Shown here: positions 54,015 to 63,440 of the stretch, one piece after another
How the letters are laid out: each line of letters opens with the position of its first letter
Position numbering within the stretch: position 1 is the first letter of the stretch
Assembly: GCF_030758345.1 (NCBI RefSeq)
Contig: NZ_JAVAMO010000006.1
Span: forward strand, 1-64,000
Direction: 5' to 3'
DNA from: Ruegeria discodermiae
GTDB taxonomy: Bacteria > Pseudomonadota > Alphaproteobacteria > Rhodobacterales > Rhodobacteraceae
DNA: 64,000 nucleotides
Position numbers and translations under genes: made by a program
Notes under the pieces: model-generated
Seen by the model: only the letters and a program-made list of their open reading frames with translations
Told to the model about the DNA's origin: nothing
Databases searched by the model: none

Positions 54015-57000
54015 TCAGTGAAAATCCCGGCTGGGGAACAGCCGCTTGGCCTGTTCGCGCGGATGCATGGCGCGGGGTGGTTGGCGTTGTGGGCGCGGGG
54101 CGTCGTCGGCTTGCGGCTGGGTGATGCCGATGGCCTCGTCCATCGGGTGACCCAGTTCGGTCAGGCGGTGGGACATGTCCTGAATATCCTGCGCGATCAG
54201 ATGCACCACGATGCCTTCGCGCTGCAGATAGCCGGTGACGCGCAACAGCCGCCCGCCCATCACGACGCGCCGGAAGCGGTCATATATCTTGGGCCAGACC
54301 ACCACATTGCTGACCCCGGTCTCATCCTCCAGCGTCAGAAAGATCACGCCCGAGGCGGTGCCGGGGCGCTGGCGGGTGATGACCAGACCGCAGACATGGG
54401 TGCGGCTGAGTGGCGCGGTAGCCAGTTGGTCATGCGGTGTCAGACCGGGCATCGAGGGGCGCAGCAGCTCCATCGGATGGGCGCGCAAGGTGAGCCGCAT
54501 CGAGACGTAATCCTCCACCACCTCCTCACCCAGATGCATGACCGGCAGATCGACCTGCGGTTCGTTGATGCTTTCCCCGTCGATCGGGTCGTTGAACAGC
54601 GGTAGCGGCTGCTGCCCTCTGATCGCCTTGACCTGCCAGAGCGCGTCGCGGCGGGTCAGGCCCATGTCCGAAAACGCATCCGCCTCGGCCAGCCGCTCCA
54701 GCACCGCCGGTCTGATCCCGGCGCGCAGCCACAGCGCCTCGGGATCGCGATAGCCATTGCCGCGCGCCGTCACGATCCACTCCGCATCCTCTTCCTTGAA
54801 GCCCTTGATCTGGCGGAACCCCAGCCGCAGCGCCAGCGTGCCATCGGCGCGGCGTTCCAGCGTGTTGTCCCAGGTCGAGGCATTGACGCAGATTGGCCGC
54901 ACCTCAACACTGTGTTCACGCGCGTCGCGCACGATCTGGGCCGGAGCGTAGAACCCCATTGGCTGCGAATTGAGCAGCGCGCAGGCAAACACCGCCGGGT
55001 GGTGGCATTTCAGCCAGGCCGAGACATAAACCAGCATGGCAAAGGCGGCGGCATGGCTTTCGGGAAAGCCGTAATCGGCGAAGCCCTCGATCTGGCTGAA
55101 ACAGCGTTTGGCGAACTCCAACTCGTAGCCGTTTTGCAGCATGCCCTCAATGAAGCGGTCCCGAAAGGCGCCGATGGTGCCCATGCGCCGGAACGAGGCG
55201 AGCGAGCGGCGCAGGCGGTCGGCCTCTTCCGGGGTGAACCCTGCGGCGACCACGGCGATCTGCATGGCATGTTCCTGAAACAGCGGCACGCCCAGGGTCT
55301 TTTCCATGACCTTGTCCAGCTTGGGGCACATCGGTTCGGGCTGTTCCAGCCCTTGCCGCCGCTTGATGTAGGGCTGGACCATGCCACCCTGAATGGGGCC
55401 GGGGCGGACGATGGCGACCTCGATCACCAAATCGTAGAATTCACGGGGGCGCATTCGGGGCAAGAAGTTCATTTGCGCCCGGCTTTCCACCTGAAACACT
55501 CCCACCGCATCCGCCTTGCAGAGCATGTCATAGGTGGCAGTGTCGCCTTGCTTGACGGTGTCGATGGTCAGGTCTTCGCGCTCATGTTCACGCATCAGGT
55601 CAAACGCCTTGCGGATACAGCTGAGCATGCCCAGCCCCAGCACATCGACCTTGAGGATGTTCAGCGCATCGATATCGTCCTTGTCCCATTCGATAACTGT
55701 GCGGTCGTCCATGGCGGCGTTTTCGATGGGACATAGCTCATCCAGCCGCCCCTTGGTGATGACAAACCCGCCCACATGTTGGCTCAGATGCCGGGGAAAG
55801 CCGATGATTTCGCCGATCAGGCGGATGGTCTGGGCCAGCCGCCGGTCATCGGGGTCGAGGCCCAGTTCCCGGATACGCTCGGGATCGGCCCCGCCATTGG
55901 ACATACCCCAGATCTGGCCCGAGAGGCTGGCGGTCACGTCCTGGCTGAGCCCCATCACCTTGCCCACCTCGCGGATCGCGGCGCGCGAGCGGAAATGGAT
56001 CACCGTCGCGCAGAGCCCCGCGCGGTGACGGCCATATGTCTTGTAGATATGCTGGATCACCTCTTCGCGGCGTTCATGTTCGAAGTCCACGTCGATATCG
56101 GGCGGCTCGCCCCGGTATTTGGAGACGAAGCGTTCGAACACCATGGCGATCATATCTGGACTGACATCGGTGATGCCCAGCAGGTAGCACAGGACGGAAT
56201 TCGCCGCTGATCCGCGCCCCTGGCAGAGAATGCCGATGGAGCGCGCATATTGCACGATGTCATGCACGGTCAGGAAATAAGCCGGATAGCCAAGTTCCGC
56301 GACCAGCTTCAACTCCTTTTCCATGAGGTCATGCACCCGCTTGGGCGCGCCTTGCGGGTACCGGCGGTGCAGCCCTTCATGGGTCAACCGCTCCAGCCGG
56401 GTTTGTGGAGCTTCGCCATCGCTGATCTCATCGGGATATTCATAGCTGAGTTCGCTCAGGTCGAAGCTGCATTTGGCCGCAATCTCCAGCGTGCGGCGCA
56501 GGGCGGCGGGGTGGTGGCGGAAAAGGCGGGCCATATCCACCGCGCCTTTCAGGCGGCGTTCCGCATTGGGCAGGGCGCGGGTGCCGATCCGGTCGATGGT
56601 GACATGCGCGCGCATGCAGGTCAGCACATCAGCCAACTGCCTGCGACTGCCGCGATGCATCAGCACATCGCCCACCGCCACCATCGGGGTCGCGCAGCGC
56701 TGCGCCAGCGTAGCGCAGGCACCGAAATGGGCCTGATCCGAGCCGTCATAGCGTGGGGCCGCGCCTAGAAAGACATGGCCGGGAAAGCGGCGTTGCACCT
56801 GCCGGATCGCGCTTATGTTGGGTTTCAGCGGGCCTTGCGGCAGGGCGATCAGGATCATGCCCTGACCGGCCCCCAGCAGGTCGCGCAGGTCCAGATCGCA
56901 CGCGCCTTTTTCGGCACGGCGTTTGCCGAGGGTCAGTAGCCGGGTCAGCCGCTGATAAGCGGCGCGGTCGCGGGGCAGGGCGAGCCAATGGGCGGGGCTG

Positions 57001-57359
57001 TCGCGCAAGACCAGACGGCAGCCTACGATCAGCTTGGGCAGATGCGCAGTTTCGGGGCGGGGAATGTCGCTCGGGTTGCCGATTTCCTGCCGCGAGCAGC
57101 TATCGGTGCGGTGCTGCGAGGGGATGCGGATTTTCTCTTCAACCCCGCGTTTGAGTTCCTTGAGCGCCCGGAACGCCCGCACCACACCGGCCAGCGAGTT
57201 GCGGTCGGTGATGGCGATAGCGCTCAGGCCCAGTTCCGTGGCGCGTGTCACCATTTCCTCGGGGTGGGAGGCCCCGGTGAGGAAGGTGAAATTTGTTGTC
57301 ACGCAGAGTTCCGCATAGGTCGGTTCGGGCGGCAGGATCTGGGGCTCGGGAGGGGTCAT
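54015..57359 (-). CDS. dnaE2: error-prone DNA polymerase III alpha subunit DnaE2 (ImuC)
   Basis: An 1114-residue C-family polymerase of usual DnaE2 length. The N-terminal PHP domain starts YAELCVTTNFTFLTGASHPE; the polymerase core has GRGSAANSVLCYLLGI and the catalytic PDIDVDFEHERREE; helix-hairpin-helix and C-terminal OB regions follow. It extends DNA past lesions with ImuB and ImuA in SOS mutagenesis. It overlaps the imuB stop by 4 bp. The beta-clamp-dependent partner is ImuB. Intact. Confidence 0.95.
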   Translation of the reverse strand: MTPPEPQILPPEPTYAELCVTTNFTFLTGASHPEEMVTRATELGLSAIAITDRNSLAGVVRAFRALKELKRGVEEKIRIPSQHRTDSCSRQEIGNPSDIPRPETAHLPKLIVGCRLVLRDSPAHWLALPRDRAAYQRLTRLLTLGKRRAEKGACDLDLRDLLGAGQGMILIALPQGPLKPNISAIRQVQRRFPGHVFLGAAPRYDGSDQAHFGACATLAQRCATPMVAVGDVLMHRGSRRQLADVLTCMRAHVTIDRIGTRALPNAERRLKGAVDMARLFRHHPAALRRTLEIAAKCSFDLSELSYEYPDEISDGEAPQTRLERLTHEGLHRRYPQGAPKRVHDLMEKELKLVAELGYPAYFLTVHDIVQYARSIGILCQGRGSAANSVLCYLLGITDVSPDMIAMVFERFVSKYRGEPPDIDVDFEHERREEVIQHIYKTYGRHRAGLCATVIHFRSRAAIREVGKVMGLSQDVTASLSGQIWGMSNGGADPERIRELGLDPDDRRLAQTIRLIGEIIGFPRHLSQHVGGFVITKGRLDELCPIENAAMDDRTVIEWDKDDIDALNILKVDVLGLGMLSCIRKAFDLMREHEREDLTIDTVKQGDTATYDMLCKADAVGVFQVESRAQMNFLPRMRPREFYDLVIEVAIVRPGPIQGGMVQPYIKRRQGLEQPEPMCPKLDKVMEKTLGVPLFQEHAMQIAVVAAGFTPEEADRLRRSLASFRRMGTIGAFRDRFIEGMLQNGYELEFAKRCFSQIEGFADYGFPESHAAAFAMLVYVSAWLKCHHPAVFACALLNSQPMGFYAPAQIVRDAREHSVEVRPICVNASTWDNTLERRADGTLALRLGFRQIKGFKEEDAEWIVTARGNGYRDPEALWLRAGIRPAVLERLAEADAFSDMGLTRRDALWQVKAIRGQQPLPLFNDPIDGESINEPQVDLPVMHLGEEVVEDYVSMRLTLRAHPMELLRPSMPGLTPHDQLATAPLSRTHVCGLVITRQRPGTASGVIFLTLEDETGVSNVVVWPKIYDRFRRVVMGGRLLRVTGYLQREGIVVHLIAQDIQDMSHRLTELGHPMDEAIGITQPQADDAPRPQRQPPRAMHPREQAKRLFPSRDFH

Positions 57360-58834
57360 GCGAACTCTCCCTGCACGAACCAGCCGGGGTTTTGCGGGGT
57401 ATGAAACAGCCAGAGCCTGCGACCCTGCCGGGTTTCCACCTGCCAGTAATCGCGCAGGCCCGACCGCCAGCTCTCATCGCTCAGCCACCATTCCGGCGCG
57501 ATGCGTTCCGGCCCGGTGGCGCGCCCGATGGTCAGCGACATGCGCCGCCAGCGGAACTGGCGCGGCGGATGCGGTCCGGTGCCTGCGATGGGTTCGGGTG
57601 GGAACAGGCAGAGCGGGCGCGGGCGCGGGGCGCTCCACCCGCGTTCGGGTTGCGAATATGCGGCAGGGGCAATCAGGAAGCTGCGTTCGGGGATATGGCT
57701 GTCGGCGGGCAGGAAACGCTGCACATTCTCCAGCCCGATCCGTGTGCCGATCCGGGTGATGAGGTCATCCAGTTTGTCCTGCCGCCCGACCGAGACATGG
57801 CTGACCTGCTGAACCGGCAACGGTTCGACCTGCGTAGCCTCAAGCCGCAGTTGATCAATGCCGAACCCTGCATCCACCGCGTCCACGCCGCGTTGAAACA
57901 GCGGCAGGATGCGGTGCGGGTCGCGCAGGGGGCGGGCCAGCCGCAACTCCACCTGCTGGCTGTCCTGATCGACCCGGCGCAGGGTCAGGGTCAGCACCCG
58001 CGCGCCGGCCTCCTGCGCTTTCAGCTTGGTACAAAGCTGGCCCAGCAGGCGCGCGGTGCCCGCCATCACATCCGATGTCAGGCCAATGGGTTCGGGCAGG
58101 GTCATGCGGGTGCCGTAATGGGGCGGATCGGCGAGCGGAGAGATATCCTCGGGCTGGGTCCCCAGCGCCTGATCCAGCCGCATCATCAGCCCCGCTCCGA
58201 ACCGGCGCGCCAGCGGCGCGCGGGGGGCATGGGACAGATCGGCAATGGTGCGCAGGCCCAGCCGTTGTAAGGCAACGGAGATGTTCTCCTCCAGCCGCAG
58301 CGCCGCCACCGGGAGTTTGCCGATGGCCGCCAGCATATCCCCCGCAGCGGCCACGCCGCCGCCATGGCGGGCCAGCGCCCAGGCGGCTCCGCGGGTATCC
58401 CCCATGCCGATCCGAACTGAAATCCCGGCTCGTGCGAAGCGTTGGCGGATATCCTCGATCAGGGCTGCCTCGCCGCCCAACAGATGGGTCGCCCCGGTGA
58501 CATCCAGCACCAGCCCGTCGCGCCCCTCCAGCCCGACCCAGGGACAATAGCGCGTGGCCCAGCGGCGCAGGGCGATCAAAAACCGCTCATCGGCCTGCGG
58601 ATGGGCGGGCTGGCTGATCAAGTCGGGGCAGAAGGCGCGGGCGTCCGCATAAGACATGCCCCGGTTCAGGCCCTGATCCTCGGCCGCCCGGTTCAGGCAA
58701 TAGAGACGGTTGGCATTGCTCTGGATCAGGGTCAGGGCAAATGGCCCCTCAGCCGGGCGCGCCCGCAGAACCCGGTCGCTGGCCAACCGGGGGAACCACA
58801 GCGATACGACGCGCCGAGTGATCCCATCGAACAT
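57356..58834 (-). CDS. imuB: ImuB, inactive Y-family polymerase-like mutagenesis protein
   Basis: A 492-residue DinB-like protein. The N-terminus (VVSLWFPRLASDRVLRARP) has LWFPRL where active Y-family polymerases carry the first catalytic aspartate, as usual for ImuB. GMSYADARAFCPDL and LVLDVTGATHLLGGE follow, and the Y-family thumb and little-finger regions continue to about 370. It acts as a hub linking DnaE2 to the sliding clamp. The start is ATG 58834 (MFDGITRRVVSL), 86 bp inside imuA; the longer frame to 58918 is antisense-like and rejected. Confidence 0.92.
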   Translation of the reverse strand: MFDGITRRVVSLWFPRLASDRVLRARPAEGPFALTLIQSNANRLYCLNRAAEDQGLNRGMSYADARAFCPDLISQPAHPQADERFLIALRRWATRYCPWVGLEGRDGLVLDVTGATHLLGGEAALIEDIRQRFARAGISVRIGMGDTRGAAWALARHGGGVAAAGDMLAAIGKLPVAALRLEENISVALQRLGLRTIADLSHAPRAPLARRFGAGLMMRLDQALGTQPEDISPLADPPHYGTRMTLPEPIGLTSDVMAGTARLLGQLCTKLKAQEAGARVLTLTLRRVDQDSQQVELRLARPLRDPHRILPLFQRGVDAVDAGFGIDQLRLEATQVEPLPVQQVSHVSVGRQDKLDDLITRIGTRIGLENVQRFLPADSHIPERSFLIAPAAYSQPERGWSAPRPRPLCLFPPEPIAGTGPHPPRQFRWRRMSLTIGRATGPERIAPEWWLSDESWRSGLRDYWQVETRQGRRLWLFHTPQNPGWFVQGEFA

Positions 58835-59330
58835 CCCAGACCCCCAATGTTCCTGATTTGTTCTTAATAAGCTCCCAACGGTGCCGAGTCGAGTCCTCCG
58901 GGTGAAATTGAGGGGCACAGGACCAGCGCGTTTCGGCCGCGTTGCTGCCCATGCCTTCGGGGATCAGCGCCAGTGCAGTGGCCTTGCCGTCGCGAGCAGC
59001 CAATTGCAGCCGCCGCCCGGCGGTCAGATCAAGCGGTTTGCTCAACTCGGCCACCACCAGCGACACCGCGCCCGAGCGTAGCGCCTCTTCGGTTACCGCC
59101 AGGGCCTCGATCTGGTCTTTGGCCGAGGCGATCAGCAGATGGGCCGGGTCGAGGATCGGGTGAAACCCCGACGGGGTCAGCTGCGCCGTCTGCCAGGCTT
59201 CGCGCACCCAGATCACCGGCCCGCCCAGACGGGCGGCCAGAACGAGGGCGAAAAACACCGCTCCGGCGCCGCAGGCCTCATGGGTGCGGTGCTTTTTCGG
59301 CGGATAATACGGGATCGCAGCGTCAGTCAT
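58749..59330 (-). CDS. imuA: ImuA, RecA-like mutagenesis cassette protein
   Basis: A 193-residue ImuA. HRTHEACGAGAVFFALVLAA starts the RecA/SulA-like fold, GGPVIWVREAWQTAQLTPSG and TALALIPEGMGSNAAETRW follow, and the C-terminus ends RRIAVVPPV-type. It is first in the imuA-imuB-dnaE2 operon and required with the other two for SOS mutagenesis. The start is ATG 59330 (MTDAAIPYYPPKK). Upstream I find only a GTTC-N6-GTTC motif, not the alphaproteobacterial LexA consensus GTTC-N7-GTTC. Confidence 0.88.
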   Translation of the reverse strand: MTDAAIPYYPPKKHRTHEACGAGAVFFALVLAARLGGPVIWVREAWQTAQLTPSGFHPILDPAHLLIASAKDQIEALAVTEEALRSGAVSLVVAELSKPLDLTAGRRLQLAARDGKATALALIPEGMGSNAAETRWSCAPQFHPEDSTRHRWELIKNKSGTLGVWDVRWDHSARRIAVVPPVGQRPGSAGAPG

Positions 59331-59391
59331 CAGCGCTGAGTATAGGCAATCGGGACAGAGATGCGAGAGCGTCTCTGCCACAGGATGCCAT

Positions 59392-59405
59392 GTTCATGCA
59401 GGTTC
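59392..59405. promoter_or_regulatory. LexA-box-like GTTC-N6-GTTC upstream of imuA
   Basis: GTTCATGCAGGTTC has two GTTC half-sites with 6 rather than the 7 spacer bases of the alphaproteobacterial LexA consensus. It lies about 62 bp upstream of the imuA start and overlaps the preceding stop codon. Treat it as a weak candidate. Confidence 0.2.
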
Positions 59406-59646
59406 AGTGGGTCACTTTCGGCGTAATCGGCTCAAGCGCCATTTCAGGATTGGCCGCCTGCGCCCAGTCTTCCGCTTTCCAGCCCTTGTCCCACATGAAC
59501 ATGAAGGGACGTTCGGAGAGGATGCAGTAGGGGTTGTCGTCCAGCGTCAATCCCTTCAGGCGGGCATCCTGCCCGGCCTTAATGATATCCAGCAGGTCAT
59601 GGGTCCGCTTCTGTACAGCGTCCGCAACTTTGTTATTCCAGAGCAT
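59404..59646 (-). CDS. CrpP/ribosome modulation factor-like small protein
   Basis: An 80-residue protein. KAGQDARLKGLTLDDNPY followed by a W-x2-GW-type segment (MWDKGWKAEDW) matches the Rmf/CrpP pattern (G-x-A-R-x-G, NPY, GW). Related proteins bind ribosomes or are small stress factors. AAAGGACC precedes the start. It lies 73 bp upstream of imuA on the same strand. The role is inferred from the pattern only. Confidence 0.55.
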   Translation of the reverse strand: MLWNNKVADAVQKRTHDLLDIIKAGQDARLKGLTLDDNPYCILSERPFMFMWDKGWKAEDWAQAANPEMALEPITPKVTH

Positions 59647-59847
59647 CCATTGGTCCTTTCACGGGTTGGCTTCTCTTCACGGGAAGCTGAGGTCATCAGG
59701 TCGCGAACCCTCGCCCAGCCCTGTCCCGTGAAGAACAAACCGCAGGTAAGCAGTAGAAAAGGCCCATCAAGAGCGTGGCCGGAACGCGGTACGCTTTGGC
59801 CGGATTCCCAACAGCCTGAGCGCAAACATACGCCTCCCGGCAGGGGG

Positions 59848-61230
59848 TCAGGCCCGGCGCGGCGGGTTCCACAGGCCGCCGATCTCGTGTCGGGCAACAT
59901 ATGTCGTCATCAGCAGGGCAATCATCCATCCGGTGACCACGGCGGCGGCGGTTCCGAACCAGACTCCGATTTCGTCAAACCTCCAGACGCCGATAAAAAG
60001 CCACACAAAAAACGCCACTCCAAAGGCTTGCCGATAGAGGCTGATCCAGACTGTCCAGATGGGCCTTTTGAAGGCTTGCAGCAAAGAGTTGATCGAGAAC
60101 AGCATCATATAGACCGGCAAGATCACGCTATCGACGCGCAGATAGCTCAGCCCGACACGGATGACTTCGGGGTCATCGGTGAACAATCCCAGCAGGGATC
60201 GGCCAAAGATCCAGAGTGCGGGGCCCGCGATGGCGGTCATAACGAAGCCCACCTTCCAGCAATAGAACACCGCCATTCGGACCCGTTCGTAATCCCGCGC
60301 GCCGAAGTTCTGCGAGGCGATTGGCAACAGCGCTCCGGTGACGCCCAGAACGGGCAGCAGCAGGATCTGTTCCAGCCGGATGGCGATCCCGAACCCGGCG
60401 ATGGCATGCTCGCCGAACAGCTTCAGCGCGAACTGCATAACAAACCCCGACAGCAGCATCACCATGAAGGACACGGCGGTGGGCAGGGTCTGTACTGAAA
60501 TCTCGGCAAATGCGGTCAGGCGCGGAACAAGGTTTGCCAGCCTGAGCCGCCGCATACGCCGCCGCCTGAGAACCTGCCGGATCATGAACAGCATCACCCC
60601 GGTCTGGCTCAGCACGGTCGATACCGCCAGCCCGTCGAATCCGATGCCCGGGATCAGGCCGGGAATGCCATAGATCAGCAGCGGATTGAGCCCGATATTG
60701 GCAAAGAACGCGACCATGAGCGCGCGCTGCATCGACACCGCGTCGCCATGCGCCTGCAGGATGCCATTGCACCCGAAGGCCAGCAGAAACCCGGGCAACG
60801 CCAGCAAAAGCCAGTGGAAATAACGCAGCCCCGCATCGCGATATTCGCCCGGTACCGAGACCAGCCGGATCAGCGCCGGTCCGTACCAGAGCCCTGCCAG
60901 CGCCAGCAGCCCGGCTGCCACAAGCCCATAGCTCAGGCCCTGCGCGGCCAGCCGCCGGGCCTTGCGGGTCTCTCCGGCGCCGAGCGCGTTGCCGACAAGC
61001 GCGCTCATTGCGGCGCCCAGGCCAATGCCGACCGAGATGGCCACGAAAAAGGCCTGAAACCCCAGCGCCAGACCAGCCTGGGCGCTGGTCGAGAGCAGCC
61101 CGGCAAAGAACATGTCCACGATGTTGTAGAGCGTGTTGAACACCATCCCGATCGCACCGGGTATGGCCAGGGCGCGAAAATGCCCCGAGATCGGCCCGCG
61201 TGTCAGGTCAAGCTCGACAGGAGCGGCCAT
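59848..61230 (-). CDS. MATE family efflux transporter
   Basis: A 460-residue protein with twelve helices in two related halves (LAIPGAIGMVFNTLYNIVDM; then a second-half repeat around FAEISVQTLPTAVSFMVML). It shows the MATE sequence IGLGAAMSALVGNALGAGE. It exports cationic compounds using H+ or Na+. It is last in an operon after the AhpD-like and XRE-cupin genes (12-bp gap to the regulator). Confidence 0.92.
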   Translation of the reverse strand: MAAPVELDLTRGPISGHFRALAIPGAIGMVFNTLYNIVDMFFAGLLSTSAQAGLALGFQAFFVAISVGIGLGAAMSALVGNALGAGETRKARRLAAQGLSYGLVAAGLLALAGLWYGPALIRLVSVPGEYRDAGLRYFHWLLLALPGFLLAFGCNGILQAHGDAVSMQRALMVAFFANIGLNPLLIYGIPGLIPGIGFDGLAVSTVLSQTGVMLFMIRQVLRRRRMRRLRLANLVPRLTAFAEISVQTLPTAVSFMVMLLSGFVMQFALKLFGEHAIAGFGIAIRLEQILLLPVLGVTGALLPIASQNFGARDYERVRMAVFYCWKVGFVMTAIAGPALWIFGRSLLGLFTDDPEVIRVGLSYLRVDSVILPVYMMLFSINSLLQAFKRPIWTVWISLYRQAFGVAFFVWLFIGVWRFDEIGVWFGTAAAVVTGWMIALLMTTYVARHEIGGLWNPPRRA

Positions 61231-61242
61231 GTCAGCAGCCCG

Positions 61243-61845
61243 TCACGGGCGTTCGGCCTGGACGGTCAGGAAGACAAATTCGGGCGTCAGCACCTCGACG
61301 AAGCCATGGTTCAGCTCGGCATCGACGCTGATACTGTCGCCTGCGGTCAGCGTGAACCGGGTCTCGCCATAGCGATAGACGGCCTCGCCCTCAAGCGCCT
61401 GCACAAAGACCACCCCGTGGCCCACATAAGTGGGGGGCCGCCCGCCCTCGCGCAGGAGCGTCACGCGGCGGGCCTGAAACCGGAGGTCCTTGCGGGCATG
61501 CATCGCCAGATTGACATATTCGTGGCTGTGCCCCCCGGCGATCCGGGTCGATTTCAGACCCTCGCCATGGCGCACCAAGGTGTAGTCGGTGTGATCGGTG
61601 CGGGCTTTGCGGAAGAGCGAGACGATGGGAACCTCAAGCGCCTCGGCCAACGCGGCCAGCGTGTCGATCGACGGCGAGACCAGCCCGTTTTCGATGCGGC
61701 TGACCATGGCGGCGGAAATCCCCGACAGCTCGGCCAGTCGGCGGGCCGACTGCTTGCGGGTCTGGCGCAATTCCTTCAGCGAAGCGCCGATGGCGCGGTC
61801 GATCTGTCTTCCCGGTGCGTCGCCCTGCATGATCCGTCCTGTCAA
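61243..61845 (-). CDS. XRE family regulator with C-terminal cupin domain
   Basis: A 200-residue protein. HTH at about residues 24-80 (ELRQTRKQSARRLAELSGIS, then MVSRIENGLVSPSIDTLAAL) and a cupin sensor domain from about 118 (LREGGRPPTYVGHGVVFVQ; LTAGDSISVDAELNHGFVEV). Members such as PuuR-like proteins sense small metabolites. A start five codons in (61830) is possible. It overlaps the AhpD-like stop by 4 bp and probably controls its own operon. Confidence 0.9.
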   Translation of the reverse strand: MTGRIMQGDAPGRQIDRAIGASLKELRQTRKQSARRLAELSGISAAMVSRIENGLVSPSIDTLAALAEALEVPIVSLFRKARTDHTDYTLVRHGEGLKSTRIAGGHSHEYVNLAMHARKDLRFQARRVTLLREGGRPPTYVGHGVVFVQALEGEAVYRYGETRFTLTAGDSISVDAELNHGFVEVLTPEFVFLTVQAERP

Positions 61846-62420
61846 TCGCTGCTGTAATAGCCCACAACATCGCCCTGGGTGGTGACGCCCAGCCCGTTCA
61901 ACAACCGGTTGGCGTAATTGAAATACCCAACGATCTGGTTGATTTCGAGGATTTCTCCATCCCCCCAGCCCGCGGATTTCAGCGCGGTCACATCCGCTTC
62001 TTCCATGCTCCCGGGCGAGTGGGTCAGTTTCTCAGCATAGGTCAATGCGGCAAGCTCTGCCCCCTCAAAAGCGTCGCTGGGGCTGCGCGCCTGCAGCGCT
62101 GCCTCTATCAGGTCGGCGCGGGCATCATCGCCGATCAGATGCCGGGCGTTGGCCCAGTGGTTGGCGTAGGAGTAGTGGCAGTTATTCAGTGTCGAGACAT
62201 AGGAGCTGATCACCTCTTGCAGCCACATCGGCACGGTGTTGGCACCGTCGTGCAGGCAGGCCCGGTAGAGAACCACATGACCCTTCATCGTGTTGGGCCG
62301 CAGCGAATGGACCCGCATCACATTGTCCACCGTTCCATGCGGTGTGCGCGCAAGATCCAGCATGACCTTCAACTGGTCGTCCGCCTCTTCGTCTTGTATC
62401 ATCCTGATCCAGGCAGACAT
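61842..62420 (-). CDS. AhpD/carboxymuconolactone decarboxylase-like protein with a CxxS site
   Basis: A 192-residue all-helical protein of the peroxidase-related AhpD-like family: WLQEVISSYVSTLNNCHYSY then ANHWANARHL, and TYAEKLTHSPGSMEEADVTA. The redox site is Cys81-x-x-Ser84 with His88, whereas active members have CxxC; the second cysteine is Ser. Two-cysteine peroxidase activity is thus doubtful, though a one-Cys function is possible. The start is ATG 62420 (MSAWIRMIQD), after GGGAGGAGCC. Confidence 0.8.
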   Translation of the reverse strand: MSAWIRMIQDEEADDQLKVMLDLARTPHGTVDNVMRVHSLRPNTMKGHVVLYRACLHDGANTVPMWLQEVISSYVSTLNNCHYSYANHWANARHLIGDDARADLIEAALQARSPSDAFEGAELAALTYAEKLTHSPGSMEEADVTALKSAGWGDGEILEINQIVGYFNYANRLLNGLGVTTQGDVVGYYSSD

Positions 62421-62496
62421 TTGCGGCTCCTCCCTTGGGTTCAGCACAAATCTTGGGCAGCGTCACACGGATCGCTGAGTTTTTTATTGACGAGTA

Positions 62497-62511
62497 TTGC
62501 GTATTAAGCAA
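62497..62511. promoter_or_regulatory. candidate XRE operator in the divergent promoter
   Basis: TTGC-N7-GCAA (TTGCGTATTAAGCAA) is an imperfect palindrome in the AT-rich part of the 272-bp gap between the AhpD-like operon and the ABC gene. It is a possible site for the XRE-cupin regulator. The rest of the gap shows no gene. Confidence 0.3.
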
Positions 62512-62692
62512 CCATATTGATTAGAGCGCAACTATTTGGGGGTTCTGAGGCCTTGCCCGATTGCTCCACCCGTTCGCATCGCCAGCCGGGGGTCCGCCAT
62601 GCGACCGGTCCCTGTCTGTTTGGGGGCTGCGCGGCGGGCGCTCTGGATCACTGGCAGGCGACCAAATTGCCCCCGAAGATGACAGGCGCGGC

Positions 62693-63439
62693 ATGACCCG
62701 CCCCGCCCCGATGATCGAAGTCAGCAATCTGGACAAATTCTATGGCACGTTTCAGGCGCTGAAGAACATCGATCTGACGGTTCATCAGGGCGAGAAAGTG
62801 GTGATCTGCGGCCCTTCGGGGTCGGGCAAATCCACGTTGATCCGCTGTTTCAACGGGCTGGAATGGCACAATTCCGGGCGCCTGGTGATCGACGGGATCG
62901 AAGTCTATGAGGGCGCCAAGGATATCCGTGAGCTGCGTCAGGAAGTGGGCATGGTGTTCCAGCAGTTCAATCTGTTCCCGCATCTCACCGTTCTGGAAAA
63001 CCTGATGATCGGCCCGATGAAGGTGCGCAAGATCCCAAAGGCACAGGCCGAAGAGACCGCGCGCAACTATCTCGACCGGGTGCATATTCCCGAACAGGCA
63101 GACAAGTATCCCGCCCAGCTCTCCGGCGGCCAGCAGCAGCGCGTGGCCATTGCGCGGTCGCTCTGCATGGAAACCCGGATCATGCTGTTTGACGAGCCGA
63201 CCTCGGCGCTTGATCCCGAGATGATCAACGAGGTGCTGGACGTGATGGTCGAACTGGCTGAGACCGGGATGACCATGGTCGTCGTCACCCATGAGATGGG
63301 ATTCGCCCGAAAGGTGGCCGACACGATGGTCTTCATGGAGGCGGGCCAGATCGTCGAAATCTCGCCGCCCGAGCAATTCTTCACCCAACCCTCCAGCGAG
63401 CGCTGCCGCCTGTTCCTGGATCAGATTCTGGCCCATTGA
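62693..63439 (+). CDS. polar amino acid ABC transporter ATP-binding protein
   Basis: A 248-residue GlnQ/AapP-type ATPase: Walker [17 protein letters not shown], signature [15 protein letters not shown], Walker [16 protein letters not shown], switch [12 protein letters not shown]. It energises uptake of a polar amino acid or related compound. The start is ATG 62693 ([10 protein letters not shown]); the longer frame to 62561 is unsupported. The permease gene follows 1 bp after its stop. Confidence 0.93.
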   Translation: MTRPAPMIEVSNLDKFYGTFQALKNIDLTVHQGEKVVICGPSGSGKSTLIRCFNGLEWHNSGRLVIDGIEVYEGAKDIRELRQEVGMVFQQFNLFPHLTVLENLMIGPMKVRKIPKAQAEETARNYLDRVHIPEQADKYPAQLSGGQQQRVAIARSLCMETRIMLFDEPTSALDPEMINEVLDVMVELAETGMTMVVVTHEMGFARKVADTMVFMEAGQIVEISPPEQFFTQPSSERCRLFLDQILAH

Positions 63440-63440
63440 G

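Noticed and set aside
59407-60498. 363-codon plus-strand frame opposite the MATE and CrpP-like genes
   Set aside because: Antisense to two recognised genes, with low-complexity Gln/His/Asp-rich content.
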